Positions 42,763 through 54,212 of a stretch of DNA of 64,000 nt are shown here, piece after piece (within the stretch, counting starts at the first letter, position 1; each line of letters begins with the position of its first letter). Source of the stretch: Deuterostichococcus epilithicus. Taxonomy: Eukaryota; Chlorophyta; Trebouxiophyceae; Prasiolales; Stichococcaceae. Where the stretch lies: NCBI GenBank assembly GCA_033439295.1, contig JAVTLE010000023.1, positions 2,020,530 to 2,084,529 on the forward strand, given 5' to 3'. The translations under genes and the position numbers were made by a program. The notes beneath the pieces were generated by a model. It made no database searches and was not told the origin of the DNA. It saw only the letters and a program-made list of their open reading frames with translations.

Positions 42763-45700
42763 ATGGCGGCCGGCTGCGATACCTCCAGTGAAGCTGCCGA
42801 CTGGGCAGGCGGTGGCCTCGGCATCGAGAGTCGGCTGGCACACAGCGATGCGGTGCTTGCTTCCAGCCTGGAGGTGACGGATGCTCAGAGCCTGCGGTCA
42901 GGCGAGCCGGACGGCAATGCGGCAGAACGTGATTCATCGGCCATCCCGACGGTACGTGATCGGTCACAGGTGTCTGAAGTGTGCCTCCTGCAGTGCATTT
43001 GCTGCAGTGTTGGCAAACACGCTGACGCTGACTTGATGCGTCGGCATAGCTATCACTGACCTCTGGGCGCCACCTGTGCATGTAGCCAAAGCGGAGGTTC
43101 CGGCAGGAGATGGAAGCCCTCGGTGGAGCAGGGTTCACGCTGGCAGCTTATGTGCCCCGCGCCGCAGCAGCATCTGCCGCAGCGGCCATCAGCACGGCCA
43201 TGGGGTCCCCTCAGCGGCCAGCTCAGCAGCAGCGGCACACGGCGGCGGCGTCGCCAAAGGCCGCACGAAAGCCGCCTGCTCAGGAGGCACCTGCGAAGGT
43301 GGATCCACCTGCGAAGGCGGCTCCGCAGCAGCGGCACACAGCAGCATCGCCTGCCAAGGCCACACAAAAGCGGCCAGCTCCAGAGACATCTGCAAAGGCA
43401 GCTGGCGACGCTGCTGCAGATGCGCCAGCGATGGAAGCAAGGACGCCGCTGCTGGCAGTAGTGTCACAGCCGGCAGGTGCGGAGGGCTCGTCGCCCGAGC
43501 TTGCCGAGGCGGCCACTGCTGCTGCTGTGCCAGAGCAGCAGCCGGCGCAGCAGCAGCCGGTGCCGAAGCGGCGACGGCACGACATGGTGCCTCAGCGCCG
43601 CAGCCGCGGCGCATTCGAACAGCAGCAGCTCGCAGCAGAGGCGGAGGAGCGCCTGTCTGGGGGCCATAAGCAGCTGCTCAAGATGCCGCGGCTCCGCAGC
43701 CAGCACATAGCGCCTTCTGATGCAGTCGCAGAGCAGCGCTCGGAGCTGCAGCCGCGGCTCAAGCGACAGGCTCTGCCAGACCAGCCGGCGGCAGCGCTGC
43801 CCATGCCGCCCGGCCAGGACGCTGATGTGCCAGCGCCACAGCCGCAGGCGAATGCACTGCCAGCAGAGCCTTTGCAGGGCTGTGATCAGGAGGCAGGCAG
43901 TCAGCCAGCCACAGCCGCTATTCCGCTGCAGCCGACATTCGTGCCGGAGGCGCAACAGCGACGCACTCGCAGCGAGGCCAGGCAAGCGGAGGCAGTGGCA
44001 CAAGCGCAGCCTGCACACCCGCCGGCATCGCCATGGCGCCGCAGCCGGGGCTTCGGCCGAACACCAGCCAACACCGAGCCACCGGCGGAGGCGCAGCCAA
44101 AAGCCGCACAGCCGGGCAAGCAGCTGCGAAGCAGTCGACAGGCTGCCGAGGCAGCGATGGAGCCGCAAACGGTGGACGCTGAGCCGAAACTGTCAGAGTC
44201 CAGAGGGCAGGGCGCTGCAGTCGCTGCGCCGGCGGCACCGCCGGCACAGGCACAGCTCGAGCAGCCAGTGCGCCCGCCGCAGCGCGACCGCCAGAAACTT
44301 CGCCTCAGGCCGGCAAGCGATGCCCTGCCACAGCATGCACCTCGGCAGCGCACGCGCCACGCCAGCCCAGGCGGGTCTACGCCGGCTGCGCAGCTGGCGC
44401 ACTTGCAGCCGGAGCAGGCCCAGCAGCCAGTGCAGGGCCGCAGCCAGCAGGGTGCCGCTCAGCAACCTGCAGCGGATGTGCAGCAGCCCGAGGCGCCCTA
44501 TGAGCTGCCGCAGCGGCGCAGCCAGACAGCCGCAGCCGTGCAAGCCGCCGCGCCCCAGGACACGCCAGCCGGAGGCGGGGCGTCCCGGCAGTCGTCACCA
44601 GTGCGGCTTCCGCAGCCGGAGCAGCGCAGGCTGCGCTCGGCGGCAGCTCAGCCAGCAGCAGAGACAGCACTGCTGCCGCAGAGCTCAGAGGGCGGCGTCC
44701 CGCTGCCGCGCCGCAACTCCAGGCCCATTTCGAGGCAGGTGCCGCCGCCGATGCGGCCAGAGCATGTGCAGGCTGCTGTGCAGAATTTGCAATTGGCTGC
44801 GGAGGCCGGTGATGCTGCCGCAGCAGCGGAAGCGGCTGGCGCTGCTGTGGCGCCCGTCGAGTCAGAGGGCGGTGGTGCCGCGCCTTCTGCGGGGCTGTCA
44901 GCCCTGGTGGAGCAGCTGGTGGCGGTGCTGAATCCCCAGCCGGGCACCCAGGTGGGCAGCACACAATGCCCATCCCCTGCAGCTGTGATTTGCAAGGTTG
45001 TGGCACCTCGCTGATTTGATCGGCATTGTCTCCTGCCTGGCAGGTGGGCCTCCGACAGGTCATCTCCTCGGGACTCCTGACGGGTCAGCCTCTCGCCTTC
45101 TGCGATCGTCAAAAGCAGCCAAAGATCACTGGTGCGTTCGCCTTGCGCATACACTCCTCCTTGAAGCGAGACAAGATCCATTGCCGCTGATGGGCCTGTA
45201 ATTCATTGCCGCTGATGCACCTGTAGTGCTGCGAGAAGCCCCAGTGCTGAGACTCGAGCAACATGCTTGCCCTGACCTCTGCAGGTAAGGTGTCAGAGCG
45301 TGGCGGCGTCATCACCTGTGGCTGCAACGAGTGCGGCGGCAGCGGCGCGCAGTTCAGCAGCAGCGAGTGGGAGGTGCACGCCGGCAGCCGCGAGCGTCGC
45401 CCTGCCGAGAGCATCTACCTCACCGAGCATGGCATCTCCCTGCGGGTGTGCATGATCCCGGCATGCATGACCCTCACCGACTGGCCCCCACCACTGAGCG
45501 GCTACCACAGCCCCATAGCCCCTGCAGCTGACGCTTGCCACCTACAGTGTGCACGTGCTGCTTGCCTGCCGCCGAAGCAAGCTGCAGAAGCATGACCCTC
45601 CGCAAACCTTCCTGACTCTGCGAATGTAGCAGTCGTGCCTGTTCGTGGCGCAGGAGCTGTGCCTGGCGGTGCAGGCCGGCGCGGCGGGGCTGCCGCTGCA

Positions 45701-45766
45701 GCAAGCCCTGCAGGAGCTGCCCGCCGGCAGCACCTGCACCTCCTGTGGTCGCGCCGTCCAGGTGCA

Positions 45767-45800
<34 letters not shown>

Positions 45801-48800
45801 ACTGCTTGAGGAGGGAGTCTCTGGATCCGATTGAGGAGCTGGTCACGACTCAGAAGGTGCCTGGAAACCTCCCGTCTGGCCTTGCTCAGTCGAATCGATG
45901 TTCTGCAGGGTGCTGCCCCGCGGCTTTGCCGGGCCTGCGGCGCAGCTGCCAGGGCCGCCGCCAAGCGCAGCCTGGGCGAGGGAGACCTGGTGAGCCGCAA
46001 GAGCAGCGGCAGCGGCAGAGGCAGCGGCAAGGGCGGCGTCAAGCGTGCCAGCAGCGGCAGCGCCGTTAAGAGCGGCAAGGCGGCGGGCGATGATGGCGGC
46101 GGTGGCTGCGCCGCCGCCGCCTCGAAGGCACGGGTGCACATGGCGCAGCCGACGGCGCGGGGCGTCACGGGGGCGCGGGCAGAGCGCAGCACGCACCGCC
46201 ACAAGAAGCTGTTCACCAGCGAGCCCGGCGCGCTCACGGTGACCGGCTCTCCTTGATCCACAGCTGCTTGGCACCCTCGCTCCGGATGCACACGACGGCG
46301 CAGCTCAGCGAAAGGCATCCGTGAGCGGCTTGACTGCATCAATTGCAGCCGCGTATGCGACAGGCGCTCTGCCAGCTGGCCACGTGATCAGCTCTGGCTC
46401 ATTGTCTGGCATCAAAACCGCGTCAACCTCGAACGCCAGGACCGGCAGCGCTGCGCGTCTGCCGGGGGCCTAGCCAGCAGTCGATGAGCGTGTCATATCT
46501 CATCCGGCAGAGCAGAGAGGCGGTAACGGACAAGACGGCTGCAGGGGAGTGGTGCTTTGTTGTCTGCCACACGACCGACTGACCAGCATGCGTCTATTGC
46601 ACCTGCAGAACGGGGAGGCGGTGGAGTACAAGACGGCGGCGGGGGAGCGGCTGCTGGGCGGCGTGGTGCTCATTGACGACACGCCTGGCGTCGCCTCCGG
46701 CATCCTGTGCGACTGCTGCAACGCCGTCATCAGCTGCTCCCTGTTCGAGGCGCACGCAGGTGCGCGCCGCCCTGTCCGCACACTCTGCCGCCTGCAAGCG
46801 CATCGTGTGGCACCATGGGCATTCAGCAAAGACATCCAAAACCAACAGGCACACAACAAGGAAGGCTCATCCGGGGGTGTCCGGATGCAGGCAAGGGCTC
46901 GCGGCGGGCGCCGTACGACAACATCTACACGTTGGCGGGCATCTCGCTGCGGCGGCTGGCAGAGATGATGCCGTGCAACCAGGAGGAGCCTGCCGCCGCG
47001 CCGCAGCCGGGGCGCCTGCCCGCCGGCGCCTCTGGCATCGCCGGCAGGTGCCAGCCCTATTAGCCATGAGGATAGCCATCTGCCGGGCAGCCTGGCTTCA
47101 GACTGGCCCTCATGAGAAGCGTGTTGCAAGCAGCATCTCGTGGGCTCGAGCACCGTGCCCGGAGCGCTGCACCTGTGGCCGATAATCTCAGCGCTGCCTC
47201 CCTGGCCGATCTCTGAAAGCTGCCCTGGCGAACCTACCGTCACGAACATGCCACTACGACACGAGGACACCAGCCTCAGACGCCTGTGCGGCAGGTGCGA
47301 CGAGGTGATAGCGGGACTGGAGGAGGTGGGCGGCGGTTGCACCCTCTGCGGCAGCCCCGACTTCCTGCGCGGCGCCTTCGGCGAGCGCACCATGCTGCTG
47401 TGCGACCAGTGCGAGCGCGAGTTCCATGTCGGCTGCCTGCGCTCGACTGGCCGCTGCGAGCTTGCCTCCCTGCCCGAGGGTGCGAACCGCCCCCACCCGC
47501 CCCCCTCCGCGGGGGCGCCCGCCGGAGGCTGCCCTGTGTCAGTCCAGCGGCTTGCGCATGGCTGTTCCTGCGTGCTTGCCCACGACTGCGCAGCCAGGGC
47601 GTCCCGCTCCTGCAAGCGAAGTGGTGTCTCGTGACAGCTCAGACATGCACTTGCAGCGGCTGTACTCACCCTGGCCAGCATGCCTCTAGCTGCCTTCCTC
47701 AGACAGTAGCATGTCTGCAACCTCTGTCTGCAGGGGACTGGTTCTGCTCGGCGGCGTGCAGCGGCATCCACACGGCGCTGCGGGAGGCCGTTAAGGCGGG
47801 CGTGCAGCCGCTGGGCGGTGACCACTCCTGGCAGCTTATGCGGGTGCGCCGTGTCCAGGCCCGTGTCCAGGCCCCCTTGTCAGCATGCATCATGGAAGGA
47901 CAGTCTGCCTTGCAGCTCGAAACAGCTGGATCACCATGGGTCAGCAACTGGGTCGAGTGAGTCATCAAGCATTAGTTCCGCCGCCTGGCAGAGCGCAGCT
48001 GCACACCCACCTCTGTTCTTGTCATGGCTCATCTGCCACCATCTGCAAGAGGCTCGTTGGCCACCGTCTGCAGAGGCTGGAAGCTTCCTGGAAGGCAGGG
48101 CTGCTTGGTTGCGCAGGGCAAGGACGGCAGCCACGCGACGACGTGGGCGCTCAAGGCGGCACGGGAGATCCTGACGGAGTCCTTCGACCCCATCATCGAC
48201 GTCATCACCGCCCGCGACATGCTGGCGATGATGGTGCTGGCGCAGGCCGCCGGCCCCTGGGACTACACCGGCATGCACTGCGCGCTGCTGCGCCACAAGG
48301 TGCGCCGGCTGCTCAGTAGTCCAGCACCAGCAGCTGAGTCTCCATGCTCACCAGGCGCAAGTGTGTCACTTGACTGCAGCGGCATGCATGCGTGTGTCAG
48401 GGCGCGCTGTCGAGCAGCCCCCCCCATCCATGAAGTTGCAGCACTCCTGCCGCATGCGATCCAGTTTGCGCATGCCGCGGTGTCCATCGCCTCGACCAGC
48501 TGCGGCCACTGTCTTGTGACAGGGAAAGCCGGTGGCGGCGGCGCTGGTGCGGGTGTTCGGCCACCAGCTGGCGGAGCTGCCGCTGGTGGCCACGCGCTAC
48601 ACGATGCGGCGGCAGGGCCACGCGCACGTGCTGATCACCGCCGTTGAGAGCCTGCTGGCCGCCATGGCTGTGCACACGCTGTGCCTGCCTGCTGCCCAGG
48701 AGACGGTGCGCTGCACAGCCCGCTGCAGCCTGCCGCCTCCCCCCCTGCCGGACCGCGCCGGGGGCGCAGCTGCCAGGGCCCAGGCTGCCACAGCGTGTCG

Positions 48801-49758
48801 GTGCCCTGCCTGCTTCCTGGCTCGCCTGGCCTCGGGCTGCTGCTGCGTCCCGAGTGCGGCCGAGTAAAGTCGAGCATGCGAGGCCCCGAGCACCTGGGAG
48901 TGCACACACGACCTGAAGGGCCGATGTGTGCTGCGAACCTGCTGCCTACGCAGGTGGAGACGTGGACGCTCGGCTTCGCTTTCGGCGCGATGCCGGAGGA
49001 GCAGCTGGCCACGGTGAAGAAGACGCTGCGCATCCTGCTCTTTCCCGGCTCCACCATCCTGAGCAAGCGCCTGCCGGGCTCCGACTCAGCGCCACCCTCG
49101 CCGCGCCTGCCCCAGGTGCCGTACCCTGCTTGCCGTCCTGCTGTGCTGCTGCTGCTGCTGCTGGCATGCATGTCGTTGCCACTCACTGGTCGCAGCTGGC
49201 CCCTGGCTGCGGCCTCGGCCTGGACTCGCCAACTGGCACACAGCAAAGCACCCGTGCAGCATGAAAAATGTGTACGCCTAACAAGTCGAGAAGGCAACCC
49301 CAATCGCTGGCAACCCATCGGCACAGGCGCCCGGAGACAGCAAGGCAGCGGATGGCGCCCCCTCCTCAGCATCAGAGCAGGCAGCAGAGATGGCGCTGGC
49401 AGCGCTGGATGCGCAGCCATCAGCCGCCGCAGATCATGCGTCGCCGGGTGCAGTGTACGCGCAGCCGCCGCCGCCACTGCCGCAGGAGGTGTATGTGCTG
49501 CCCTCCTCCTGCACAGCGGCACTGGCAGAGGCGACACCGAAAGTGGCCGCGCCTACAGAGCCCGGAACGAAGCTAGCAGCGGCCGAGGCGGCAGTGTCTA
49601 CCGCTGGTGCCGCGGCGGACGGCATTTCTGCAGCTGACCTCGATTCCAGCGCTGCAGAAAGGATTAACGGCCTGTATGAAGCTGTGACGGCAAATGCGGC
49701 GGGTGAAGACGAGCCAGCTTTGCCGCAGACTGCAGAGCCTGACAGCCCCCGCCTGTGA
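42763..49758 (+). CDS. IDM1-like chromatin protein: Ala/Gln-rich N-terminus, two zinc-binding Jas/TPL-like modules, PHD finger, GNAT acetyltransferase
   Basis: Exon 1 (42763-about 42951) joins in phase 0 to a 1845-base exon (43107-44951) encoding 615 Ala/Gln/Pro/Arg-rich residues with little fold. Next come VGLRQVISSGLLTGQPLAF (about 45044) and GGVITCGCNECGGSGAQFS with WEVHAGSRERRPAESIYLTE (about 45286-45446). A second copy has LLGGVVLIDDTPGVASGILC, CNAVISCSLFEAHAG (about 46610-46760) and APYDNIYTLAGISLRRLAE. A PHD finger follows at about 47276-47480 plus 47733 (CGRCDEVI, CTLCGSP, MLLCDQCEREFHVGCLR, WFCSAAC). The GNAT domain (about 48120-49110) has LTESFDPIIDVITARDMLAM, VFGHQLAELPLVATRY, MRRQGHAHVL and LGFAFGAMPEEQLATVKKTL. 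In Arabidopsis IDM1 this architecture acetylates histone H3 and counters DNA methylation. The tail after SKRLPGSDS is low-complexity. Inner exon ends are approximate. Confidence 0.85.
45766..45803 (+). repeat. CTG trinucleotide repeat
   Basis: About eleven ctg units between two exons of the IDM1-like gene, after the segment reading CTSCGRAVQ. Probably intronic. Confidence 0.7.
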
Positions 49759-50507
49759 GTCGCTCTCGTCCAGGACTCGCTATCTGCTGTGTCGAGACCT
49801 GCAGAAATGTTTCAGCGAATTCGCGCGTGAGTTGCTGTGCCTTGCGCTTGTGTTCGATGCAGCTGAAGGATTGTGTCTCCACGCTGCAGTAACAGAGGCG
49901 GCAAGCGGCGGCGTCTTGATCGCCTCAGGTACATGCTGGGCCTGGGAGGCGGGGCGGAGCCGTCTGTGGTGGTGGATCCCGAGCCAGGCGCAAGCAATGC
50001 CGCAGCAGACGTGGCGGTTGCACTGCCTGCGGAACGATAACTGCAGGCCGCAGCCGACGTTCCCCCGGATGGCTGAGCTGATCGAGTAGGGCGCTTGCAC
50101 CGCTTGTGTCCAGCGCTTAGACGAAGACAGTTTTGCGTATGATCGCCTCCTGGGGCAGGCTGCATCGTATTAAATGGGGCACGCTTTGCAGCCTACGAAA
50201 AGTTTACAAAGCATCGTATGGGATTGAACAGCAAATGTAGGTAGGCATCTGCAATACCACCTGAACCGACATGCTTACTGCACTACAGTGGATCCCGAAC
50301 CAACAAAACCACTCAGAATGCTACCCATTGTCTGACGGCGCACAGAGGACATGCTTGCCTTGTGAGTAGTGCGGTGTTCTTAGATACCAAAGGTTGCAAT
50401 GCAGTCCCCCCAGCGGTGTGTATCCAACTCCATGGCCTTCCGGCGACATTGATATAAGGTCAGGTGGGCGACAGGCTGGCAGTCGTGCAGCATTGCAGTT
50501 CAATTCC
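49759..50507. other. Convergent 3' region between the IDM1-like and CDPK genes
   Basis: Non-coding as far as I can see, about 750 bases. It contains a minus-strand TGTAA at 50214-50218 that suits the CDPK. No TGTAA was seen for the plus-strand gene. Confidence 0.5.
50214..50218 (-). terminator. TGTAA poly(A) signal for the CDPK gene
   Basis: TGTAA on the minus strand, about 290 bases downstream of the CDPK stop. Confidence 0.45.
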
Positions 50508-53500
50508 TCAGCTGGACTTGCCGCTGCTCTTGCTGAACATGCTGCCGAGCAGGCTCTTGGCCTTTGCGCGGCGGCTACTTTGCCGGCTCTTGGCCAGCTT
50601 GCCGCTCTGAGAGCCCGCCATCTTAGCGAGCGGCCCTGAGCTCTTCATCATGGCGAGGAACTCCTGCGTCAGCAGCCAGACTCTAGTGAGGCAATTGGCA
50701 GACGGCAAATCGATCGATGACGCAGCAGCTTGCTCGCTCGGCGACGCTGAAGCGAAGCTCGGCTATCAGCAAGCGTGGTTATGCTACTGAAAAGATCAAC
50801 TATCACGAACCTGGTAGTCGATGGCGCCGTCCTTGTTGGTGTCATGCTCCGCGATCAGCGAGGAGACGTCATCCTGTGACAGGCCCTGGTCCTGTGCCGC
50901 GGGAAAACACGAGCGAGGTCAATCTCGGATGATCTGCCTCAAATGAAGTCCGGCTGGAACAGCCCGCTGCACCGCGCAGCCCGCACCTTGAGCACCGCCG
51001 CGACCTCGTCGCTGGTGATGAGGCCCGAGTTGTCTTGGTCAAAGTGCCGGAATGCGCGCGACACCTGCACGAAGAGTGGACCAATCCCATCACGCCCGTC
51101 ATAGTGGCAGTGCACGACTCCGGCTCCAAACCAGGAGCAGCTGTATCTTCGTGGACCTGCAGATAGCAACGCCGGCGCCGGCACGGCAGGCGATGGCATC
51201 AGCGACGCACCGCCTCCTCGTTCTCCAGCTTGCCCATGTGGATAGTGGCCGCCACAAACTCCTGCCAGTCGATGGTGCCTGCAGCAGCGCGAGCCCTGGT
51301 GAGTTTCTGATGTCCAGCTCAGCATCTGACCCGATAACACACGCGCTGCTGATCCGCAAGGCACCACCGCTCGCTGACGCTGTGTCTGCTCACCATCGTT
51401 GTTTTGGTCGGCGCTGTCCATCAGGACCTGCGCCCAACACCGCAGCCACGTCAGCGTCACACTGTCTGCACAACATCGCAGGGCCTGCTCCAGGCGAGAA
51501 CCGCTCCACACCCAGCATAGGGCAGTGACGGCAGCAGGGACGCACTGCAGCGCCGTCGACGGACAGCCGCGTAGCTTGGGGCAGGCTGCCGTCAGGGGGC
51601 TGCTGACAGGGGGCAGGCAGAGACGCCCCACCCGCACCGTACCTGCAGCTGGTCGTCCGGGATCTTGGAGCCCATGGACTGCAGCGCCTGCTTGAGCTCG
51701 GCCGCGGTGATGCTGCCGCTGCCGTCGGCGTCGATGCTCTGGAACAGGTGCTCCAGCCCCGACAGCTCCGCGGGGCTCAGGCAGGAGGCCATGACGCTGA
51801 TGGCAGCCTTCTTGAAGCGCGAGTTGGCGGCAAACTGCTGGATGCGCGCTATCACCACACTGTCCATGGGCTTGTCGCTCGCGACGCCTTGCTCCCGCAG
51901 CCACGGGTGCTCCAGCGCCTGCGCAGTTTCCAGCCAGGGTTTCGCCTGGCGCTGGTGCCCGCGCTGGAGCTCGCAGGGATGGAGGGTGCGTCCAGGTGTG
52001 CAGCCGCGGGGGCAAAGGTGAGGGCTGCACAGGGGTACAGCCAGGTAGCAGGCGGCCGGCAGACGGCTCGCACCTGCTGCGCGGTGAGGCGTGCCGAGGG
52101 GTCCCGGTTCAGCAGCTTCAGCACCAGGTCCTTGGCCGGCGCGCTGATCGACGGCCACGGCGGCGTCTTCAGGTCCACCTGCCAGACCGCACGACCCAGC
52201 ACGCTTTTTTCTGTTTCCCGAGAGAGTCTGCTCCGGCCAGCTTCTGATCAGATCAAGAGCGTCAACTAGGCCGTGCAGGAAACATTGCGGATTACTCCCT
52301 CGCAACGAGGTAGCCTCAACGAGATTGCAAAACCGCACCTGGCCGCGCAGGATCATCTTGAAGATGGCCTCCTCGGTGTCGCCGTAGAAGGGTGGCATGC
52401 CGCTCAGCAGGATGTACAGGATGATGCCCAGGCTCCACATCTGGGCAGCGGAGCGGCAAGCCCGTCAGCAGTGAACGTGCAGGATGCACACACACGTCCT
52501 GCAGACTGTTCAAGCCACCCGCGAACTGCTCTGCTCATGCGCATCGTGTCTCACGTCTGCGTGCCAGGTGTAGTGCCGTCTGAGGACCTCCGGAGCCACG
52601 TAGTAGGCGGAGCCGACGATGCTACGAGGCAGGACACCAGGACGCCGTCAGCATGGTGACCCTGCGAGACTTACACTGGGTGTCCGTCAGACAGGCTGTG
52701 CACCGGTGCACGTGCACGCAGCACCTGCTGAAGACCTCGGTGATTTTGAAGTAGGTGCACAGCCCGAAGTCGGCCGCCTTCAGCTCGGCGTCCTCGCCCT
52801 TTGTGGTGAGCAGGAAGTTCTCCGGCTTGATGTCCCTGACCGGGCGGGGGACAGCAGCGCCAGTGTGAGCACCACGGCACGAGCACCTCATGGATGTCCC
52901 TGACCGGGCGGGGAACGGCAGTGCCAGCGTGAGCACCCTAGTAAAAGCACACCTCGTCATGTCCTCAGGGCACTGCACGACCCCAGTGCTGCCATGCATT
53001 TTGCCATATATGTCTCACCGGTGGATGACGCCCAGTTGGTGGCAGTGGTGGATGACCTCCACCATGAGGCTGAAGTATGCGGCGGCCTTCTTCTCGGAGA
53101 AGGTGCCCTACGAATTGGAGGAGCCTGTAGTCACACACCCACCCACACTGCCGTTTGGCACGACGCCTGATGGTAGTCTGCACATGCGGTACAATGCAAT
53201 CTGCGCCGTACAGACGCCGCACTAAACGCCACTGACCACAGAAGAACCAGCGCACCTCGGCGACGATGCGGTCGAAGAGTTCGCCGCCCTTGCACAGCTC
53301 AAGAATGAAGTACACATAGTCGCGGTCCTCAAAGGTCTGCTTCAATGCTGCGATGTTGGCGTGGTCGCCCACCAGCTCCAGCACCTGCATGTGTGTCGGC
53401 TAGGTGAGCCACACGGTGTGTTCTGCATTTTGATCATGGTCTGCCATCAGACTTGCTAGCAGATGCAGCCAGCCAAAGATTAGGGTGCTGCATGGCCCAC

Positions 53501-53891
53501 CGAAACAGAAGTCTGACCGCACCTGCATCTCCCGCCGCACATCCTCCACGTCCTCCGCGCAGGACAGTTTCGCCTTTGAGATCTGCTTGACTGCAAAGTG
53601 CTCGCCGCTCCTGTAGTCCTCGACCTCGTAGACGGTACCAAATGCGCTGCGGCACACAGAGCATAGGATGGGTCGAGGTGAACCGCAAACTGCCCAGCAG
53701 CAGCAAACATCAGAGGGGGTGCCTTAGCGACGAAGGCCATCAGCGATGGGTAAGATTGCTAGCAATGCACGGTACTTGCCAGACAGTCTGTCTCACCCCT
53801 TGCCGAGGATGTCCATCCTCTTGTAGAGTTCCCAGATGCCTGGGCCCTGCCCAGCTGTGCCGGTGACATTGCTGATCGACACGGTAGCCAT
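50508..53891 (-). CDS. CDPK: Calcium-dependent protein kinase (CDPK) with four EF hands
   Basis: The start MATVSISNVTGTAGQGPGIW leads to YKRMDILGKG (53800-53891) and then FGTVYEVEDYRSGEHFAVKQ, a glycine-rich loop and catalytic lysine. The next kinase elements are YVYFILELCKGGELFDRIV, VIHR-DIKPENFLLT (split by an intron), ADFGLCTYFK, IVGSAYYVAPEVLRRHYT and MWSLGIILYILLSGMPPFYG. The autoinhibitory junction is VVIARIQQFAANSRFKKAAI. Four EF-hand loops follow: DADGSGSITAAE, DQNNDGTIDWQE, DQDNSGLITSDE and DTNKDGAIDYQE, all with good calcium ligands. The C-terminus is a Ser/Lys/Arg-rich tail (SRQSSRRAKAKSLLGSMFSK). Residue 2 is Ala, so there is no N-myristoylation site, unlike most membrane-bound plant CDPKs; this suggests a soluble or nuclear enzyme. 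Intron positions are approximate. Confidence 0.93.
52829..52940. repeat. Imperfect tandem duplication of about 45 bases, period 64
   Basis: The segment gatgtccctgaccgggcggg and its following 25 bases, ending gtgagcacc, occur at 52829 and again at 52893 with a few differences. On the minus strand each copy contains the polypyrimidine tract and CAG acceptor that precedes the CDPK exon starting DIKPENF. Confidence 0.8.
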
Positions 53892-54212
53892 CTCGGCTCA
53901 GCAAGCAGCACGGGAGGGGATCGCTATCACGCTTCTCCGAGACGATCCGAGCTGGAGGTCTCCGAAATAAGAAAGGTTCTGCGACGCAGCGCCAACCGTC
54001 TCGAGCTCAAGTACGCCACGTAGCGGGCCGCACTGCGCTCTGTGTAGGAGTGCAAACAGCCCCGTCTGCAAGCTGCAACCCGAATCACGAGAAACAGTTT
54101 CAGGGGCATGTGCAAGAACAACGCCGGGGGTCAGCGGGTCGTACGGAAGACTTGGGGTATCTGTACAACAAAACGATCTGTGCAGCATCAGAGCGAGGTT
54201 TTGCTGCACAAC

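Noticed and set aside
43720-44931. A 403-codon plus-strand frame rich in Arg/Ser/Gln
   Set aside because: It overlaps the phase-0 exon of the IDM1-like gene in another frame; the chosen frame joins in phase to both neighbours.
46500-47825. A 441-codon open frame on the minus strand
   Set aside because: It lies antisense to the zinc-module and PHD exons of the IDM1-like gene, has no domain, and crosses that gene's introns. GC-rich DNA commonly leaves such frames open.
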